A stretch of DNA of 64,000 bases from Phycisphaerae bacterium (GCA_002716385.1 PBAX01000003.1:1-64000), one strand, 5' to 3'. Shown: positions 1 to 8,381, counted from the stretch's first letter. Made by a program: numbers and translations. The notes: generated by a model not told the origin, from the letters alone.

Positions 1-2569
1 CGGGATCGCAGCTGTCGGGTACGCCGTTTCCGTCGCAGTCCGCAGCAGTGCCATCGGCGATGTCGCAGACATCGCCCACGCCGTTGCCGTCACAGTCGAG
101 CTGATCGGGATTGGCGATATCGACGCAGTTGTCGAAGTCATCGAGGACGCCATCGCCATCGGTGTCGTCACCGGTCGCGGCTCCGCAGTCGCTTCCGCCG
201 AATGAGTTGCCATCGATGGTCGTTCCTGGTGAGAACAAGGCACCCGATGAGGCGACTTCACTGTGCTTGGCAAAGCTTGTGCCGTACACGTCCGGGTCAA
301 GAGTGAGCGACTGGTTGTCCCCGCCTTCGCCTCCATAGCTGACGGCTGCCAGTACGGTCCCGTCGGCTGCTGTCAATGTGACGTCATCGCCACCATTGTT
401 CAGGCCGAGTGCGCCTGTCGAGGCGACCTGGATGATCGCGCCCTGGAAGTCACCGGTGAAGGCGGCAGGGTCGCCGCCGCCGAAGACGACTACGGCGCAT
501 CCATCACCAAGAATTGGCGTGTCGTTGGGGAAGGTGTGTCGGACACTGTTGCCATCGGCAAGTGTCGCACCGCCCAGATAGACATCGGCGCCAAGCTTGT
601 TGACGATTTCAACGAACTCGTCCTGCTGGGAATTGCCGGTGCCGTCGCCATTGGCGTCGCCATCGATGCCTCCGTTGGCATTGGATGGATCGGCGTGGAT
701 CTCATTGATTACGAGCACAGGGCTTTCGCATTCATCTGGGACACCGTTTCCATCAGCATCCTGCGAGTTGCCGTCGGTGATGTCGCAGTCGTCCGGAATG
801 GAGTTTCCATTGCAGTCCGGATCGCACTCGTCCGGCACCCCGTTGCTGTTGCAGTCCAGTACGGTGCCATTGGCGATTTCGCATTCATCCGGTACGCCAT
901 TGAGATTGCAGTCAGTCTCGCAGACGTCGGGAATGCCGTTGCTGTTGCAGTCGAGGCCCAGATCGCAGGCATCGCCTTCGCCATCCTCATCACAGTCGGC
1001 CTGATCAGGGTTGGCCAGATCTGGGCAGTTGTCCGCACAGTTGGGCACACCATCGCCATCAGGATCGTCTGCCGGATCGCATGGGTTCGCGAGGCCCGGT
1101 GAGTCCTGGCAACCCAGTTCGAATGGAGCCAGTACCCAATCACCGGTTCCGTCTGGGCAGCGATAGCCACCTGCGGCTACGAACTGGCCATCAGGACCAA
1201 CGGTCGTGTCGCAGTAGACGAATTCGTCGGTGCCGCTGCCGATCAGGGCAAGGCAGTCGACCGTTTCGTCCCAAGGCATCAGATCGAGGACTCGATCGTC
1301 ATTGGTATCCAGATCGAAGGTCGGATTCTCTTCGGTGAGTTCGACCGTGAGTCCCTTCACAAGAACATGGGTGACCGGGTCACTGTTCTCGAAGGCGTTC
1401 TCGAAGGTGGCGCTGTAGAAGCCGTTTGAATCGAGGAACAGGCCATCAAGTGAGATGACATTCTCGATGTGGCCTTCCGGGCTGTCTCCGGTGCCGTCAC
1501 CGATGACGATCCATGAGTAGCCGGTGAGCGAACCGCCTGGTTCGCCGTAGACCTCGATGTATTCATTGGTGTCCACGCCGCTGTGGTTGGCACGGACCTC
1601 GTTCATTGAGATCGACGGGCTGGTAGGGGTGCAGTCCTCGCCGTAGAGCTCGATGATGAGGAGCAGGTCGTCGACCGTTACCTGGCAGTCTCCGTTTGGA
1701 GCAGGTGCCACGTCACAGGTTGGACGATAGGTCCCATCGCCGACCTCGCCGTATTCACCAATGACCTGCAGAAGGTCGTCGACCGTGATGGAGCCATCGG
1801 GCATTCCTTCAGGGCCGGTGATGTCGGTTGCACAGTCCGCCAGAGGCTCGTCGCAAGGGTCGGCGGGGGTGGCGATGGCTACTTCGATTTCCTCGACGTA
1901 GTGGACGTTCGGATAGCCGATGTTGGCGAGATTGGTCCAGGATCCGACTCCACAGGAGCCGTCCTCGGTCCTGATCCAGCTGGGTGAATTCTGTCCGAGG
2001 TCGTTGGCGGCAACGGCGTAGCTGTTCTGGGATGCCGAAGCTGGCATGACCAGTTCGATGAAGATGTAGCTGGCGGGCACGACGATGCCGGCATCGAAGG
2101 TCACGTAGAAATCAGTTCCCGGTTCGACCAGTCCAGTTCTGGATGCAATCGAGGTGAGTCCCGAGGAAGGATCGCCGTCGTCGTCACTGTAGACCTTGAC
2201 GGTCGCCTCGACGGTCTCGCTCGTGAAGTCGAAGCCCCACTTGATGCATTCGAGTGAAATGTCATTCCCGCCGGTTTCAAGTCCTGAAAGATCATGGCTT
2301 CGACCATAGGAGTGGCCTGGCGTTCCAAGGCTTCCGGTGCACAGCAGCGAAGCATCAAGCACGCTTGTATCTGTGGATTCCGTGATGACCGAGTTGCCTG
2401 CATCGCAGGTCGGCATGGTCAGCCCGGCTCGTTGGGTGGTCTTGACCTTTCCGGCATCAAGACTTGCCTGAAGATTTCCAGGCTTGGCCAGAACGATTGA
2501 AGTCGTTGCCAGACCGATAATGGCGGCAGTTGAAGCGATTCCGCGCCCGAGACGAATAGCGGTGGACAT
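1..2569 (-). CDS. Secreted multidomain surface protein (lamin-tail, dockerin, TSP3 repeats), C-terminally truncated by the window edge
   Basis: The frame is open from the ATG at 2569 to position 1 (856 codons) and leaves the window, so the C-terminus is missing. A strong Shine-Dalgarno (GAGGAGAAAGAGG) precedes the ATG. Residues 1 to about 28 form a Sec-type signal peptide. Next come a beta-rich domain (about 30-245), a pair of dockerin/EF-hand-like repeats (about 255-310, first unit DGSITVDDLLQVIGEYGE), and a lamin-tail-like domain opening ISMNEVRANHSG (about 320-480). Thrombospondin type 3 and short DCNSNGIPDxC repeats follow (about 500-610), then a second lamin-tail domain opening VLVINEIHADPSN (about 615-790) and further TSP3-type repeats. 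Asp-rich repeats of this kind bind calcium in known families. The protein is inferred to be exported or surface-attached; its ligand is unknown. Repetitive Asp/Asn/Gly codons create several long antisense open frames here that are not genes. Confidence 0.88.
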   Translation of the reverse strand, partial: MSTAIRLGRGIASTAAIIGLATTSIVLAKPGNLQASLDAGKVKTTQRAGLTMPTCDAGNSVITESTDTSVLDASLLCTGSLGTPGHSYGRSHDLSGLETGGNDISLECIKWGFDFTSETVEATVKVYSDDDGDPSSGLTSIASRTGLVEPGTDFYVTFDAGIVVPASYIFIELVMPASASQNSYAVAANDLGQNSPSWIRTEDGSCGVGSWTNLANIGYPNVHYVEEIEVAIATPADPCDEPLADCATDITGPEGMPDGSITVDDLLQVIGEYGEVGDGTYRPTCDVAPAPNGDCQVTVDDLLLIIELYGEDCTPTSPSISMNEVRANHSGVDTNEYIEVYGEPGGSLTGYSWIVIGDGTGDSPEGHIENVISLDGLFLDSNGFYSATFENAFENSDPVTHVLVKGLTVELTEENPTFDLDTNDDRVLDLMPWDETVDCLALIGSGTDEFVYCDTTVGPDGQFVAAGGYRCPDGTGDWVLAPFELGCQDSPGLANPCDPADDPDGDGVPNCADNCPDLANPDQADCDEDGEGDACDLGLDCNSNGIPDVCETDCNLNGVPDECEIANGTVLDCNSNGVPDECDPDCNGNSIPDDCDITDGNSQDADGNGVPDECESPVLVINEIHADPSNANGGIDGDANGDGTGNSQQDEFVEIVNKLGADVYLGGATLADGNSVRHTFPNDTPILGDGCAVVVFGGGDPAAFTGDFQGAIIQVASTGALGLNNGGDDVTLTAADGTVLAAVSYGGEGGDNQSLTLDPDVYGTSFAKHSEVASSGALFSPGTTIDGNSFGGSDCGAATGDDTDGDGVLDDFDNCVDIANPDQLDCDGNGVGDVCDIADGTAADCDGNGVPDSCDP

Positions 2570-2586
2570 GATCCTCTTTCTCCTCT

Positions 2587-2607
2587 CCCCCTTGCATCCG
2601 ATGGGGG
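2587..2607 (-). promoter_or_regulatory. Hairpin directly upstream of a Shine-Dalgarno
   Basis: On the minus strand CCCCC (2607-2603), an 11-nt loop and GGGGG (2591-2587) form a short stem. It ends immediately before the GAGGAG Shine-Dalgarno of the surface-protein gene starting at 2569. It could insulate or modulate ribosome access; this is an inference from position only. Confidence 0.3.
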
Positions 2608-2624
2608 TGTAGCTACATCACATC

Positions 2625-2669
2625 AACCAGCACCGGGGCCGCACTCATGTGCGACCCCCGATACTGGTT
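2625..2669. terminator. Inverted repeat between ArsR-type gene and surface-protein gene
   Basis: AACCAG (2625-2630) pairs with CTGGTT (2664-2669). Inside them GGGGCCGCAC pairs with GTGCGACCCC around a TCAT loop with one mismatch. It lies between the stop of the regulator (2753) and the next minus-strand start (2569). There is no T-tract on either strand, so it may be a factor-independent terminator of low quality or a leader structure. Confidence 0.3.
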
Positions 2670-2752
2670 CATGAACGTAGATTACCTTGGAGAATGGGTT
2701 TGCCAACCATTGAATTTGTCAGAAAACCATCTCGTATGTGTTCAGGGCTGAT

Positions 2753-3232
2753 TCAGGCCCCTCTGGCAAGCCTGCTGGTCGGCTCCAGATTGCTTCGGCC
2801 AAGGGGGCTCTGAAGCGGATTGGAGGCCTCCGGCTGGATTCGAGTCGGCGGGGTTTCCGGGACAGCGGGCTCCTTGGAGACGGGAGTGGGGATGCTCAGG
2901 GCCAGATTTCCCTCTGCAGCCACATGAACCCGTAGATCCATCATGCCCTGAGCGTAGTTGACGGTCACATTCGGGGCCAGAGAGTAGATCCGCTGGCGGC
3001 TCCTGGGTGTGCAGGCAACCAGGCTGGCTTCTCTGAGCAGCCTCAGATTGTGGCTGACAAGCCCGATGCTCTGACCCGTCTCCTCAGCCAATTGGCCGAC
3101 CGGCCGGGGGCCCAGGGCAAGATTTCTGATGATTTCCATACGGACTGGTCCACCTAGCAAGGACAGAATCCTCGTCAATGTGCCTTCCGTAACGATTCCC
3201 CCCCCGCGGACCTCTTGAGTGGTCGTATTCAT
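2753..3232 (-). CDS. ArsR-family winged-helix transcriptional regulator
   Basis: A 159-residue protein. The ATG at 3232 is chosen because GGGAGG lies 6 nt upstream; an in-frame extension to 3364 has no such site and reads as low-complexity sequence. Residues about 17-90 form an ArsR/SmtB-type winged helix: LSLLGGPVRMEIIRNLAL (dimer helix), then QLAEETGQSIGLVSHNLRLL (recognition helix), then the wing RQRIYSLAPN. The ELCVCD-type metal site of classical sensors is absent, with a lone Cys in VACTPRS, so metal sensing is unlikely. Residues after about 110 are Pro-rich and probably disordered. It is monocistronic. The target is unknown; it could control the adjacent surface protein or itself. Confidence 0.85.
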   Translation of the reverse strand: MNTTTQEVRGGGIVTEGTLTRILSLLGGPVRMEIIRNLALGPRPVGQLAEETGQSIGLVSHNLRLLREASLVACTPRSRQRIYSLAPNVTVNYAQGMMDLRVHVAAEGNLALSIPTPVSKEPAVPETPPTRIQPEASNPLQSPLGRSNLEPTSRLARGA

Positions 3233-3510
3233 TGGTTTCCTCCCAACGCGGCGGCTGGTGCGGGGGCCAGCAGCACTTATATAGATGCAGGGAGCCGGCG
3301 AATGACAGGCTTCCCCTAGTTTATTTCGCGGTGGGGCCGTCAACGGGTGCGGTTCTTTGGTCAAAGGAACCCCATTGCAGCTTTTTTAGATACGTTCGAC
3401 TTTTACGGCTGTGCGCGACAATTGCAGTTTCAATTGATTTTCGCGTTTAGAGGGTCGCTAAAGGGGCATTTTGGCCTCGAATTGTCTCTGCGGAGCCAAA
3501 TGAGCCCCAT

Positions 3511-3612
3511 TCAGAGTAGTTGCAGGAGTCCAATCAGGATCAGGACCCCTCCAAGGGCGACCATTGCCCAGCCGATGCCTCTGGCGATTTGCTTCCCTCT
3601 TGTGATGGGCAT
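3511..3612 (-). CDS. Possible 33-residue single-TM small protein
   Basis: The frame starts at the ATG at 3612 and stops with TGA at 3511-3513. The product has a basic N-terminus (MPITRGKQIARGIGW) followed by a hydrophobic helix (MVALGGVLILIGLLQLL) and ends there. The positive-inside charge pattern and clean amphipathic start look like a genuine small membrane peptide. It lies just downstream of tRNA-Leu on the same strand. No strong Shine-Dalgarno is visible, so translation is uncertain. No function can be assigned. Confidence 0.4.
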   Translation of the reverse strand: MPITRGKQIARGIGWAMVALGGVLILIGLLQLL

Positions 3613-3634
3613 GATCTGATCCGTCGGGTGTATT

Positions 3635-3650
3635 GACCGGAAGTCCGGTC
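3635..3650. terminator. Perfect 6-bp hairpin (GACCGG-AAGT-CCGGTC)
   Basis: This palindromic stem with a 4-nt loop sits 29 nt past the 3' end of the tRNA-Leu gene on the minus strand. It fits a processing or termination hairpin for the tRNA transcript. There is no T-tract. Confidence 0.35.
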
Positions 3651-3679
3651 ACCTTCCAAGTCATGCATGGGATTTGAAA

Positions 3680-3764
3680 TACCGAAGGTGGGACTCGAAC
3701 CCACACTCCCTTAACGGGAAACGGATTTTGAATCCGTCGCGTCTGCCAATTCCGCCACTTCGGC
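3680..3764 (-). tRNA. tRNA-Leu (anticodon CAA)
   Basis: On the minus strand the acceptor GCCGAAG pairs with CTTCGGT, with discriminator A. A D-arm with AATTGGCAGAC, an anticodon loop TTCAAAA (anticodon CAA), a long class II variable arm (CCCGTTAAGGGAG region) and a T-arm GGGTTCGAGTCCC are all visible. The length of 85 nt fits a class II leucine tRNA. CCA is not encoded. Confidence 0.95.
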
Positions 3765-3793
3765 TCCTGGCTGATCTCTTGAGACTGGCCAAT

Positions 3794-3900
3794 GCCGCAT
3801 GATCGTCTGTTGGGTTCATGGGGTCAAGGAGCAGGATTGGGGCCAGATGGACCGGAGCGACAGTCTGTCTTCCCACTCGATGGATCATGCGGCCCATGAA
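3794..3900. repeat. Crossing inverted repeats in the tRNA-Leu to 4043 gap
   Basis: GCCGCATGATC (3794-3804) is the exact reverse complement of GATCATGCGGC (3883-3893), and TTCATGGG (3815-3822) of CCCATGAA (3893-3900). The two pairings cross rather than nest, so they would be alternative or pseudoknotted. The rest of 3765-4042 shows no gene I can support. Confidence 0.3.
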
Positions 3901-4042
3901 CAACAGGCAGCCCAGCAATGACCACTGTGCATGCGATGAGGAAACGATCTGAGCGTCCTTAGAAATGGACTACTGGATACAAATGTCAGGCCGCCCGAGA
4001 TCATCCGAAAGTACCTTGTAATTCCCGAGGTATCCTTGGGCC

Positions 4043-4687
4043 ATGAACAACACTATCCACAACCGTATAAACCCACTCATCATCACCAACGTGCTGCTGG
4101 CTGTCATTGCCGGCTCGATGCTCTGGAACATCGCCGGGCCCTCAGTCGAGCCGATGGCTCAGGCCCAATCGGAGGAATACATGGAGTGGTTGGAAGAGAA
4201 GAGGGAAATAGAGCTCGAGTTGACCGAGTTGCTGGCGATGCTGAAAATGGAGGCGGAGCTGGGCATGAGAAGGGAGATGGAGCTGGAATTGGGACTGGAG
4301 CGGGATATGAGAAGGGAGATGGAGCTGGAAATGAGACTGGAGCGGGAGATGAGAAGGCTACGTGAGCAGTCGCGGCGGCGGTCTGATTCGTCTAGATACG
4401 AAGGTTCGATGAAAAGAACGCATGAGATGAAACAAAGTCTCATAGAGGCTGTCGGAGCCGGCAGGATGAGTCAGGAAGAGGCCGATCGCGAATTCGATGA
4501 TTTCATTGACCAGATGGTCCGCAGGGAAATTGCACATGGGGGAAGAGGAATCATGGAGCGGGATGATGTAGAGGCGCTTTTCATGGAGAGACTCCGAGAG
4601 ACAGAGCGGGAATATCGATTCAGGCTGGCGAATGAGAAAGAGCTGTTGGAATTGCTGTATGACATCGAGAGGAACACCCGGCAGTGA
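4043..4687 (+). CDS. Membrane-anchored charged coiled-coil protein with 14-residue repeats
   Basis: A 214-residue protein of no recognised family. A short cytoplasmic start leads into one membrane segment (about 11-32, IITNVLLAVIAGSMLWNIAG). The remainder is almost entirely Glu/Arg/Met/Leu helix. Residues about 75-105 are two copies of a 14-residue unit (MRREMELELGLERD, then MRREMELEMRLERE) plus a partial third, encoded by a 42-nt DNA tandem repeat. The alternating acidic and basic i/i+4 pattern suggests a stable single alpha-helix or coiled coil projecting from the membrane. The stop overlaps the GTG start of the DUF1573 gene, so the two are probably translationally coupled. Confidence 0.8.
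   Translation: MNNTIHNRINPLIITNVLLAVIAGSMLWNIAGPSVEPMAQAQSEEYMEWLEEKREIELELTELLAMLKMEAELGMRREMELELGLERDMRREMELEMRLEREMRRLREQSRRRSDSSRYEGSMKRTHEMKQSLIEAVGAGRMSQEEADREFDDFIDQMVRREIAHGGRGIMERDDVEALFMERLRETEREYRFRLANEKELLELLYDIERNTRQ
4265..4357 (+). repeat. 42-nt tandem repeat, two full copies and a partial third
   Basis: Copies start at 4265, 4307 and 4349, each opening ATGAGAAGG. The first two differ at only a few bases. The unit length is a multiple of three, so the reading frame is kept and copy number could vary without breaking the protein. Confidence 0.85.
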
Positions 4688-5955
4688 CTCGGGATGATGA
4701 ACCCGGTATCCTCAGTGTCATGATTACCTCGATTCTCCAGCGAAGAGCCGTTGCCTTGAAATCAATCATCATGGTTGTCGTCCTCCTGGGTGTGATGGCC
4801 CTGATCGTCCTGCTCTTTGCAGGGGAGCGCGACGAGGGCGTCAGGCCTTCCAAGGCCGGACAGGCTACGAATTCATTGGCCACATCGTCGCCTCAGCCAG
4901 TCCAGCCGATTCAGCCTGCGGCTCCGGCCGCTGACGAGATTCCCGATGAGGACAAGCCCGAGGCGGAGGCTCATTTCGAGCCGGCAAGCCTGAGGCTCGG
5001 TTACGTGCTTCCGGAAAGCGTCATCACCAGCGAGTTCACGTTGGTCAATGATTCGGATGAACCGCTGCTAGTCAAGGAGGTCAAGCGAGGATGCTCCTGC
5101 ACAGAGGTGACATTTCAGGCTGGCGAAATTCCGCCGGGAGGATCGAGAAAAGGCCTTGCAACCTTCACCGCAGGCATGACGCCGACCACCAAGAACAACA
5201 AGGTCAGGATACTTTTCGAGAAGCATCGTCCAATGACTCTGCCCATGAATGCCATGGTGAGTCGAGCCGTGCATGTCCAGCCGCCCAATTTCAGAATGCA
5301 TGCCAAGAGTTCTTTCGACGGCCCTGTCGCTCGAACAGCCTCCCGAGTGCAACTCAGCTCGACGGACAGCCAGCCGTTTCGAGTTCTCTCCAGTGGAGGG
5401 CGTCCGCCGATTCCCGTCAGTGGCGGAGGAAATCCGAGCGAGCCATCCACCGCCCAGTCGGTGATGATAGACATAGGGGATTACGACAAGGAGACACTCC
5501 TGGATCCACAAGGCAACAAGATGCCTCCATTCTGGATTATCGAAACCGACCATCCAGATGCGCCGGTCATCGAGGTCCGCATTATGCACAGGGAATTCTT
5601 TCCTCATCGTCGTGAAAAGGAACGCGAGTGGGTGTTCGTGGAAAACCGGGTGGTTGTCGATGCGGTTGATCCCGGTGAGGCGGTCCAGTTCGAGCTTCCA
5701 ATCATCTGGAATGCCCTCGAGGGGCAGCGGACCCAGCAGATCATCGCTGCCGAATCGAATTCCCCTCAGTTCGAGGCTTCGCTTGTGGGCATGAAGAAGG
5801 ACGGGAGAAAGTCGAAGGCCGTGATCGAGATTCGTCCAGTGGAGGGTGTGGTCGGTCCCTATCAGGGGCGGATCGAACTGGTCTCCCATGAGCACAGGGC
5901 GCCGCTGCCTGTCATAGGTCATGTGAATCGAACTGGATCGCAGGAAGCCGAATGA
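4684..5955 (+). CDS. DUF1573 domain protein, membrane-anchored
   Basis: A 423-residue protein read from a GTG at 4684 that overlaps the upstream stop (GTGA), with a purine-rich GAGAGGA upstream. An ATG at 4720 is an alternative start. A single membrane helix lies near residues 27-46 (SIIMVVVLLGVMALIVLLFA), followed by a Pro/Ala-rich linker and a DUF1573-type Ig-like domain at about 100-200 (FEPASLRLGYVLP, then VKEVKRGCSCTEVTF). The conserved Cys-Ser-Cys motif of the family is present. A second beta-rich region follows to the C-terminus. DUF1573 proteins are abundant in planctomycetes and Bacteroidetes and are extracytoplasmic; their function is not established. The gene ends inside the ispD start codon (ATGA). 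Confidence 0.82.
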   Translation: MTRDDEPGILSVMITSILQRRAVALKSIIMVVVLLGVMALIVLLFAGERDEGVRPSKAGQATNSLATSSPQPVQPIQPAAPAADEIPDEDKPEAEAHFEPASLRLGYVLPESVITSEFTLVNDSDEPLLVKEVKRGCSCTEVTFQAGEIPPGGSRKGLATFTAGMTPTTKNNKVRILFEKHRPMTLPMNAMVSRAVHVQPPNFRMHAKSSFDGPVARTASRVQLSSTDSQPFRVLSSGGRPPIPVSGGGNPSEPSTAQSVMIDIGDYDKETLLDPQGNKMPPFWIIETDHPDAPVIEVRIMHREFFPHRREKEREWVFVENRVVVDAVDPGEAVQFELPIIWNALEGQRTQQIIAAESNSPQFEASLVGMKKDGRKSKAVIEIRPVEGVVGPYQGRIELVSHEHRAPLPVIGHVNRTGSQEAE

Positions 5956-6743
5956 AGCTATCGGTGATCATTCCGGCCGCAGGGGCCTCGACTCGATTCG
6001 CTTCGGGGGACAAGCTCTCTGCGGATCTGGGTGGCCGTCCGCTTCTCCTGAGAACCGTCGAGATCTTCTCGCGTCGCCCGGAAGTCGATCAGATAATCGT
6101 GGCCGGTCCGCCTGATGACATGGAGGCCTTCAAGGATAGGTTCGGTGCGGGCCTTGGTTTTCACGGAGTTGCACTGGTGCCTGGTGGGCGCGAGGACCGT
6201 TGGGAGACTGTTCGAAACGCCCTTGAAGCGGTCGAGGAATCCTCTACGCATGTTGCGGTTCACGACGCGGCCCGTCCTCTGGTTTCCGATGACATGCTCG
6301 ATCGCATCTTCATGGCTTCGCAGCATCTGGATGCGGTTGTCCCAGTTGTTCCTGTCTCGTCGACGCTCAAGCAGATCGATCCGACGGCAACCATCGACGC
6401 CGGTGAGGGCGGTGATCATCTGGTCGACAGCATCCTCGGCGATGCAGGTCGCCTCGAGGTTCCGGCGACGGAGATCCGTGGGACCGTGGATCGATCCATG
6501 TATGCCATGGCCCAGACGCCTCAGGTCTTCAGCCGCGAGTTGATCGTCAGGGCCTATGCTGGACAGGATCTGCGGGGCGTGACGGATGACGCCCAGGCCG
6601 TTGAGATGCTGGGTGTGGCCCCGCATGCTGTCCAGGGTGATCCGGCCAACATCAAGATCACGACCACGGATGATCTTCGATTGGCTCTTTCGCTGATCAA
6701 ATCGGCTCCGCCAGCCAAGCCGAAGGATCCTCTTCTCGGATAG
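5952..6743 (+). CDS. ispD: 2-C-methyl-D-erythritol 4-phosphate cytidylyltransferase
   Basis: A 263-residue protein of the IspD family. It transfers CMP from CTP to MEP in the non-mevalonate isoprenoid pathway. The N-terminal nucleotide-binding signature PAAGASTRF is at residues 8-16 with the conserved Lys at 21 (SGDK). The metal/substrate segment VAVHDAARPLVSDDM is near residue 105, DDAQAVEMLG is near 210, and the C-terminal ANIKITTTDDL segment is present. The length is slightly above the usual 230. The start overlaps the DUF1573 stop by 4 nt, suggesting coupling. No ispF neighbour is present, although ispD and ispF are often adjacent or fused in other bacteria. Confidence 0.95.
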   Translation: MKLSVIIPAAGASTRFASGDKLSADLGGRPLLLRTVEIFSRRPEVDQIIVAGPPDDMEAFKDRFGAGLGFHGVALVPGGREDRWETVRNALEAVEESSTHVAVHDAARPLVSDDMLDRIFMASQHLDAVVPVVPVSSTLKQIDPTATIDAGEGGDHLVDSILGDAGRLEVPATEIRGTVDRSMYAMAQTPQVFSRELIVRAYAGQDLRGVTDDAQAVEMLGVAPHAVQGDPANIKITTTDDLRLALSLIKSAPPAKPKDPLLG

Positions 6744-6830
6744 ATGACGATTCCGGGGCCTTGGGCAATTACTTTGCCTCGGTTGCACGATCCTGCAATA
6801 CTCCGCCCCCCTGAAAAGCCGACAGTATCG

Positions 6831-6845
6831 TGGGGGCATCCCCCA
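6831..6845 (+). promoter_or_regulatory. Hairpin touching the Shine-Dalgarno of the GT2-GtrA gene
   Basis: TGGGGG-CAT-CCCCCA is a perfect 6-bp stem with a 3-nt loop. Its last base is the first A of the AGGAGA Shine-Dalgarno (6845-6850). It may limit ribosome loading; position is the only evidence. Confidence 0.35.
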
Positions 6846-6859
6846 GGAGAGATTTGCAC

Positions 6860-7996
6860 GTGGCTGATGCCCGGAAAGACAAGATGACGGTGGGCTCACC
6901 TGCTGATGGGGGGACGCGATCGGTTTCGGTGATCGTCCCGACCTATCAGGAGGTCGGGAGTCTGCCGGCGCTCATCGAGCGCCTGGACGGTCTGCGGCAG
7001 GTCGGCTGGGATCTTGAGCTGATCATCGTGGACGATGACTCCCGGGACGGGACCCTCGAGCTGATAGAGGGATTGTCGCACGACTGGATTCAGTTGAAGG
7101 TCCGGACCGAGGATCGCGGCTTGAGCACTGCCGTCATGGCGGGGCTCGACGACGCGTCCCATGAACTGCTGATCGTCATGGACGCCGACTTGAGCCATCC
7201 CCCCGAATCCATACCGGCATTCGTGCAATCCCTCGATGCCGGTGCAGACTTCGTCATTGGTTCTCGATATGTCCCGGGTGGTTCCACCGAGGACGGATGG
7301 GGCGTGTTGAGATGGATCAACTCGAAGGTGGCCACTGTCATGGCTCGCCCATTCACCAAAGTGAAGGATCCCATGAGTGGATTCCTCGGATTGCATCGAA
7401 GCACCTGGCGTGGGGCTTCAGATCTCGATCCGGTCGGCTACAAGATAGGGCTCGAGCTGATCGTCAAGTGTCGTTGCGGCAATGTCATGGAAGTTCCGAT
7501 TCACTTCAGTACTCGTCGAGCAGGTGAAAGCAAGCTCACGCTGAAGGTTCAACGCGACTATCTGGTGCACATACTGCGTCTGGCGAGATGGAAGTATCCC
7601 GAGCGATCCAGCTTCATTCCGTTTGCCATCGTAGGTGCTTCAGGCATCGGTATCTACGCGGGACTGCTGGCGGTGCTGGGCGGCCTGTTCGGGAACCTGC
7701 TTGGAATGGACCTCGTGATCGTCATCTCGATTCTTCTGACGATGTGCTGGAACTTCACCCTAGATCGGAAGCTGGCCTTCTGGTGGGCCAAGGAAGGGCA
7801 GGCGGGTCTGCAGTTGCTGGGCTTCATCGCCATCTGCGCGATACCGGTGCTGGTCAACTTCTGGGTCACCAGAACCTTCGCCGTGGAGGATCAGATGGCC
7901 ACTCCTCTGGCGGGTGTCATCGGCGCCGCCATCGGTTCGGCACTTGGCATTCTCTTCAACTGGGGCGCCAGCCGCTTCTTCGTGTTCAACCGTTGA
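6860..7996 (+). CDS. Dolichol-phosphate-mannose-synthase-like GT2 glycosyltransferase fused to a GtrA membrane domain
   Basis: A 378-residue protein. The GTG at 6860 is chosen because AGGAGA lies 9 nt upstream. Residues about 22-240 are a GT-A fold polyprenyl-phosphate glycosyltransferase: VSVIVPTYQEVGSL, DDDSRDGT, and the metal-binding VMDADLSHPPE. Residues about 250-378 are a four-helix GtrA domain (start FIPFAIVGASGIGIY, end LGILFNWGASRFFVF). Known members use a nucleotide sugar to make a polyprenyl-phosphate sugar on the cytoplasmic face, and the GtrA part is thought to help flip it. Such fusions are common in bacteria. Acceptor and sugar cannot be read from sequence. The 3' end overlaps the convergent lipoprotein gene by 11 nt. 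Confidence 0.9.
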   Translation: MADARKDKMTVGSPADGGTRSVSVIVPTYQEVGSLPALIERLDGLRQVGWDLELIIVDDDSRDGTLELIEGLSHDWIQLKVRTEDRGLSTAVMAGLDDASHELLIVMDADLSHPPESIPAFVQSLDAGADFVIGSRYVPGGSTEDGWGVLRWINSKVATVMARPFTKVKDPMSGFLGLHRSTWRGASDLDPVGYKIGLELIVKCRCGNVMEVPIHFSTRRAGESKLTLKVQRDYLVHILRLARWKYPERSSFIPFAIVGASGIGIYAGLLAVLGGLFGNLLGMDLVIVISILLTMCWNFTLDRKLAFWWAKEGQAGLQLLGFIAICAIPVLVNFWVTRTFAVEDQMATPLAGVIGAAIGSALGILFNWGASRFFVFNR

Positions 7997-8381
7997 CGTC
8001 GAGTGTCTTGATCCGGGCCTTCACCTGATCGATTGAACTGCTCAAGTCGATGATCTTGCCATCCATGTTCTGCCATCGCCATTTCAAGGCCTGTGCCCTC
8101 GAGAGCAGTCTCTCCTGTGAATGGAGATTCGCAAGCTGTGTGTCAAGGAAATACCCATCTTTCGAGATGCCCTTGAAGTCAGCTTGAAGCTGAAGGTACT
8201 GGGCCAAGGCTGACGTGGCGGCATCGACGGTCCGGGGGACGTAGATCGTCTCTCCATCAGGTCCTGTGGAAATGATGATGTCGCTGGACTTGACGGTGGA
8301 TTGTTCGCCGCATCCATTGATGCCAATCGCCATGAAGACGAGCAATGCAGCAGCAAGAATTCCAGTTGCACATCTTTCCAT
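7986..8381 (-). CDS. Putative lipoprotein of unknown function
   Basis: A 131-residue product using the ATG at 8381, which has GAGGAG 9 nt upstream; the ATG at 8390 would place that site directly against the start. The N-terminus MERCATGILAAALLVFMAIG is a signal peptide with lipobox INGC, so the mature protein would start at a lipidated Cys. The rest is a short beta segment (IIISTGPDGETIYVP) followed by a long Gln/Leu-rich helix resembling a coiled coil. No family is recognised. It overlaps the end of the convergent glycosyltransferase gene and lies downstream of uvrA. Confidence 0.75.
   Translation of the reverse strand: MERCATGILAAALLVFMAIGINGCGEQSTVKSSDIIISTGPDGETIYVPRTVDAATSALAQYLQLQADFKGISKDGYFLDTQLANLHSQERLLSRAQALKWRWQNMDGKIIDLSSSIDQVKARIKTLDVNG

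Noticed and set aside
263-1102. Plus-strand open frame of 279 codons inside the left-edge surface gene
   Set aside because: It is antisense to the Asp/Asn/Gly repeats of the minus-strand protein, which by codon composition leave the reverse frame open. No family resemblance or ribosome site.
3661-3918. Minus-strand 85-codon open frame across the tRNA-Leu gene
   Set aside because: Its last part is the translated tRNA itself, and the first part shows no protein family.
5068-5922. Minus-strand 284-codon frame antisense to the DUF1573 gene
   Set aside because: Shadow frame; the plus-strand product has a signal anchor, recognisable domain and start-stop overlaps with neighbours.
5958-6899. Minus-strand 313-codon frame antisense to ispD
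   Set aside because: Shadow of a clearly recognised enzyme gene.
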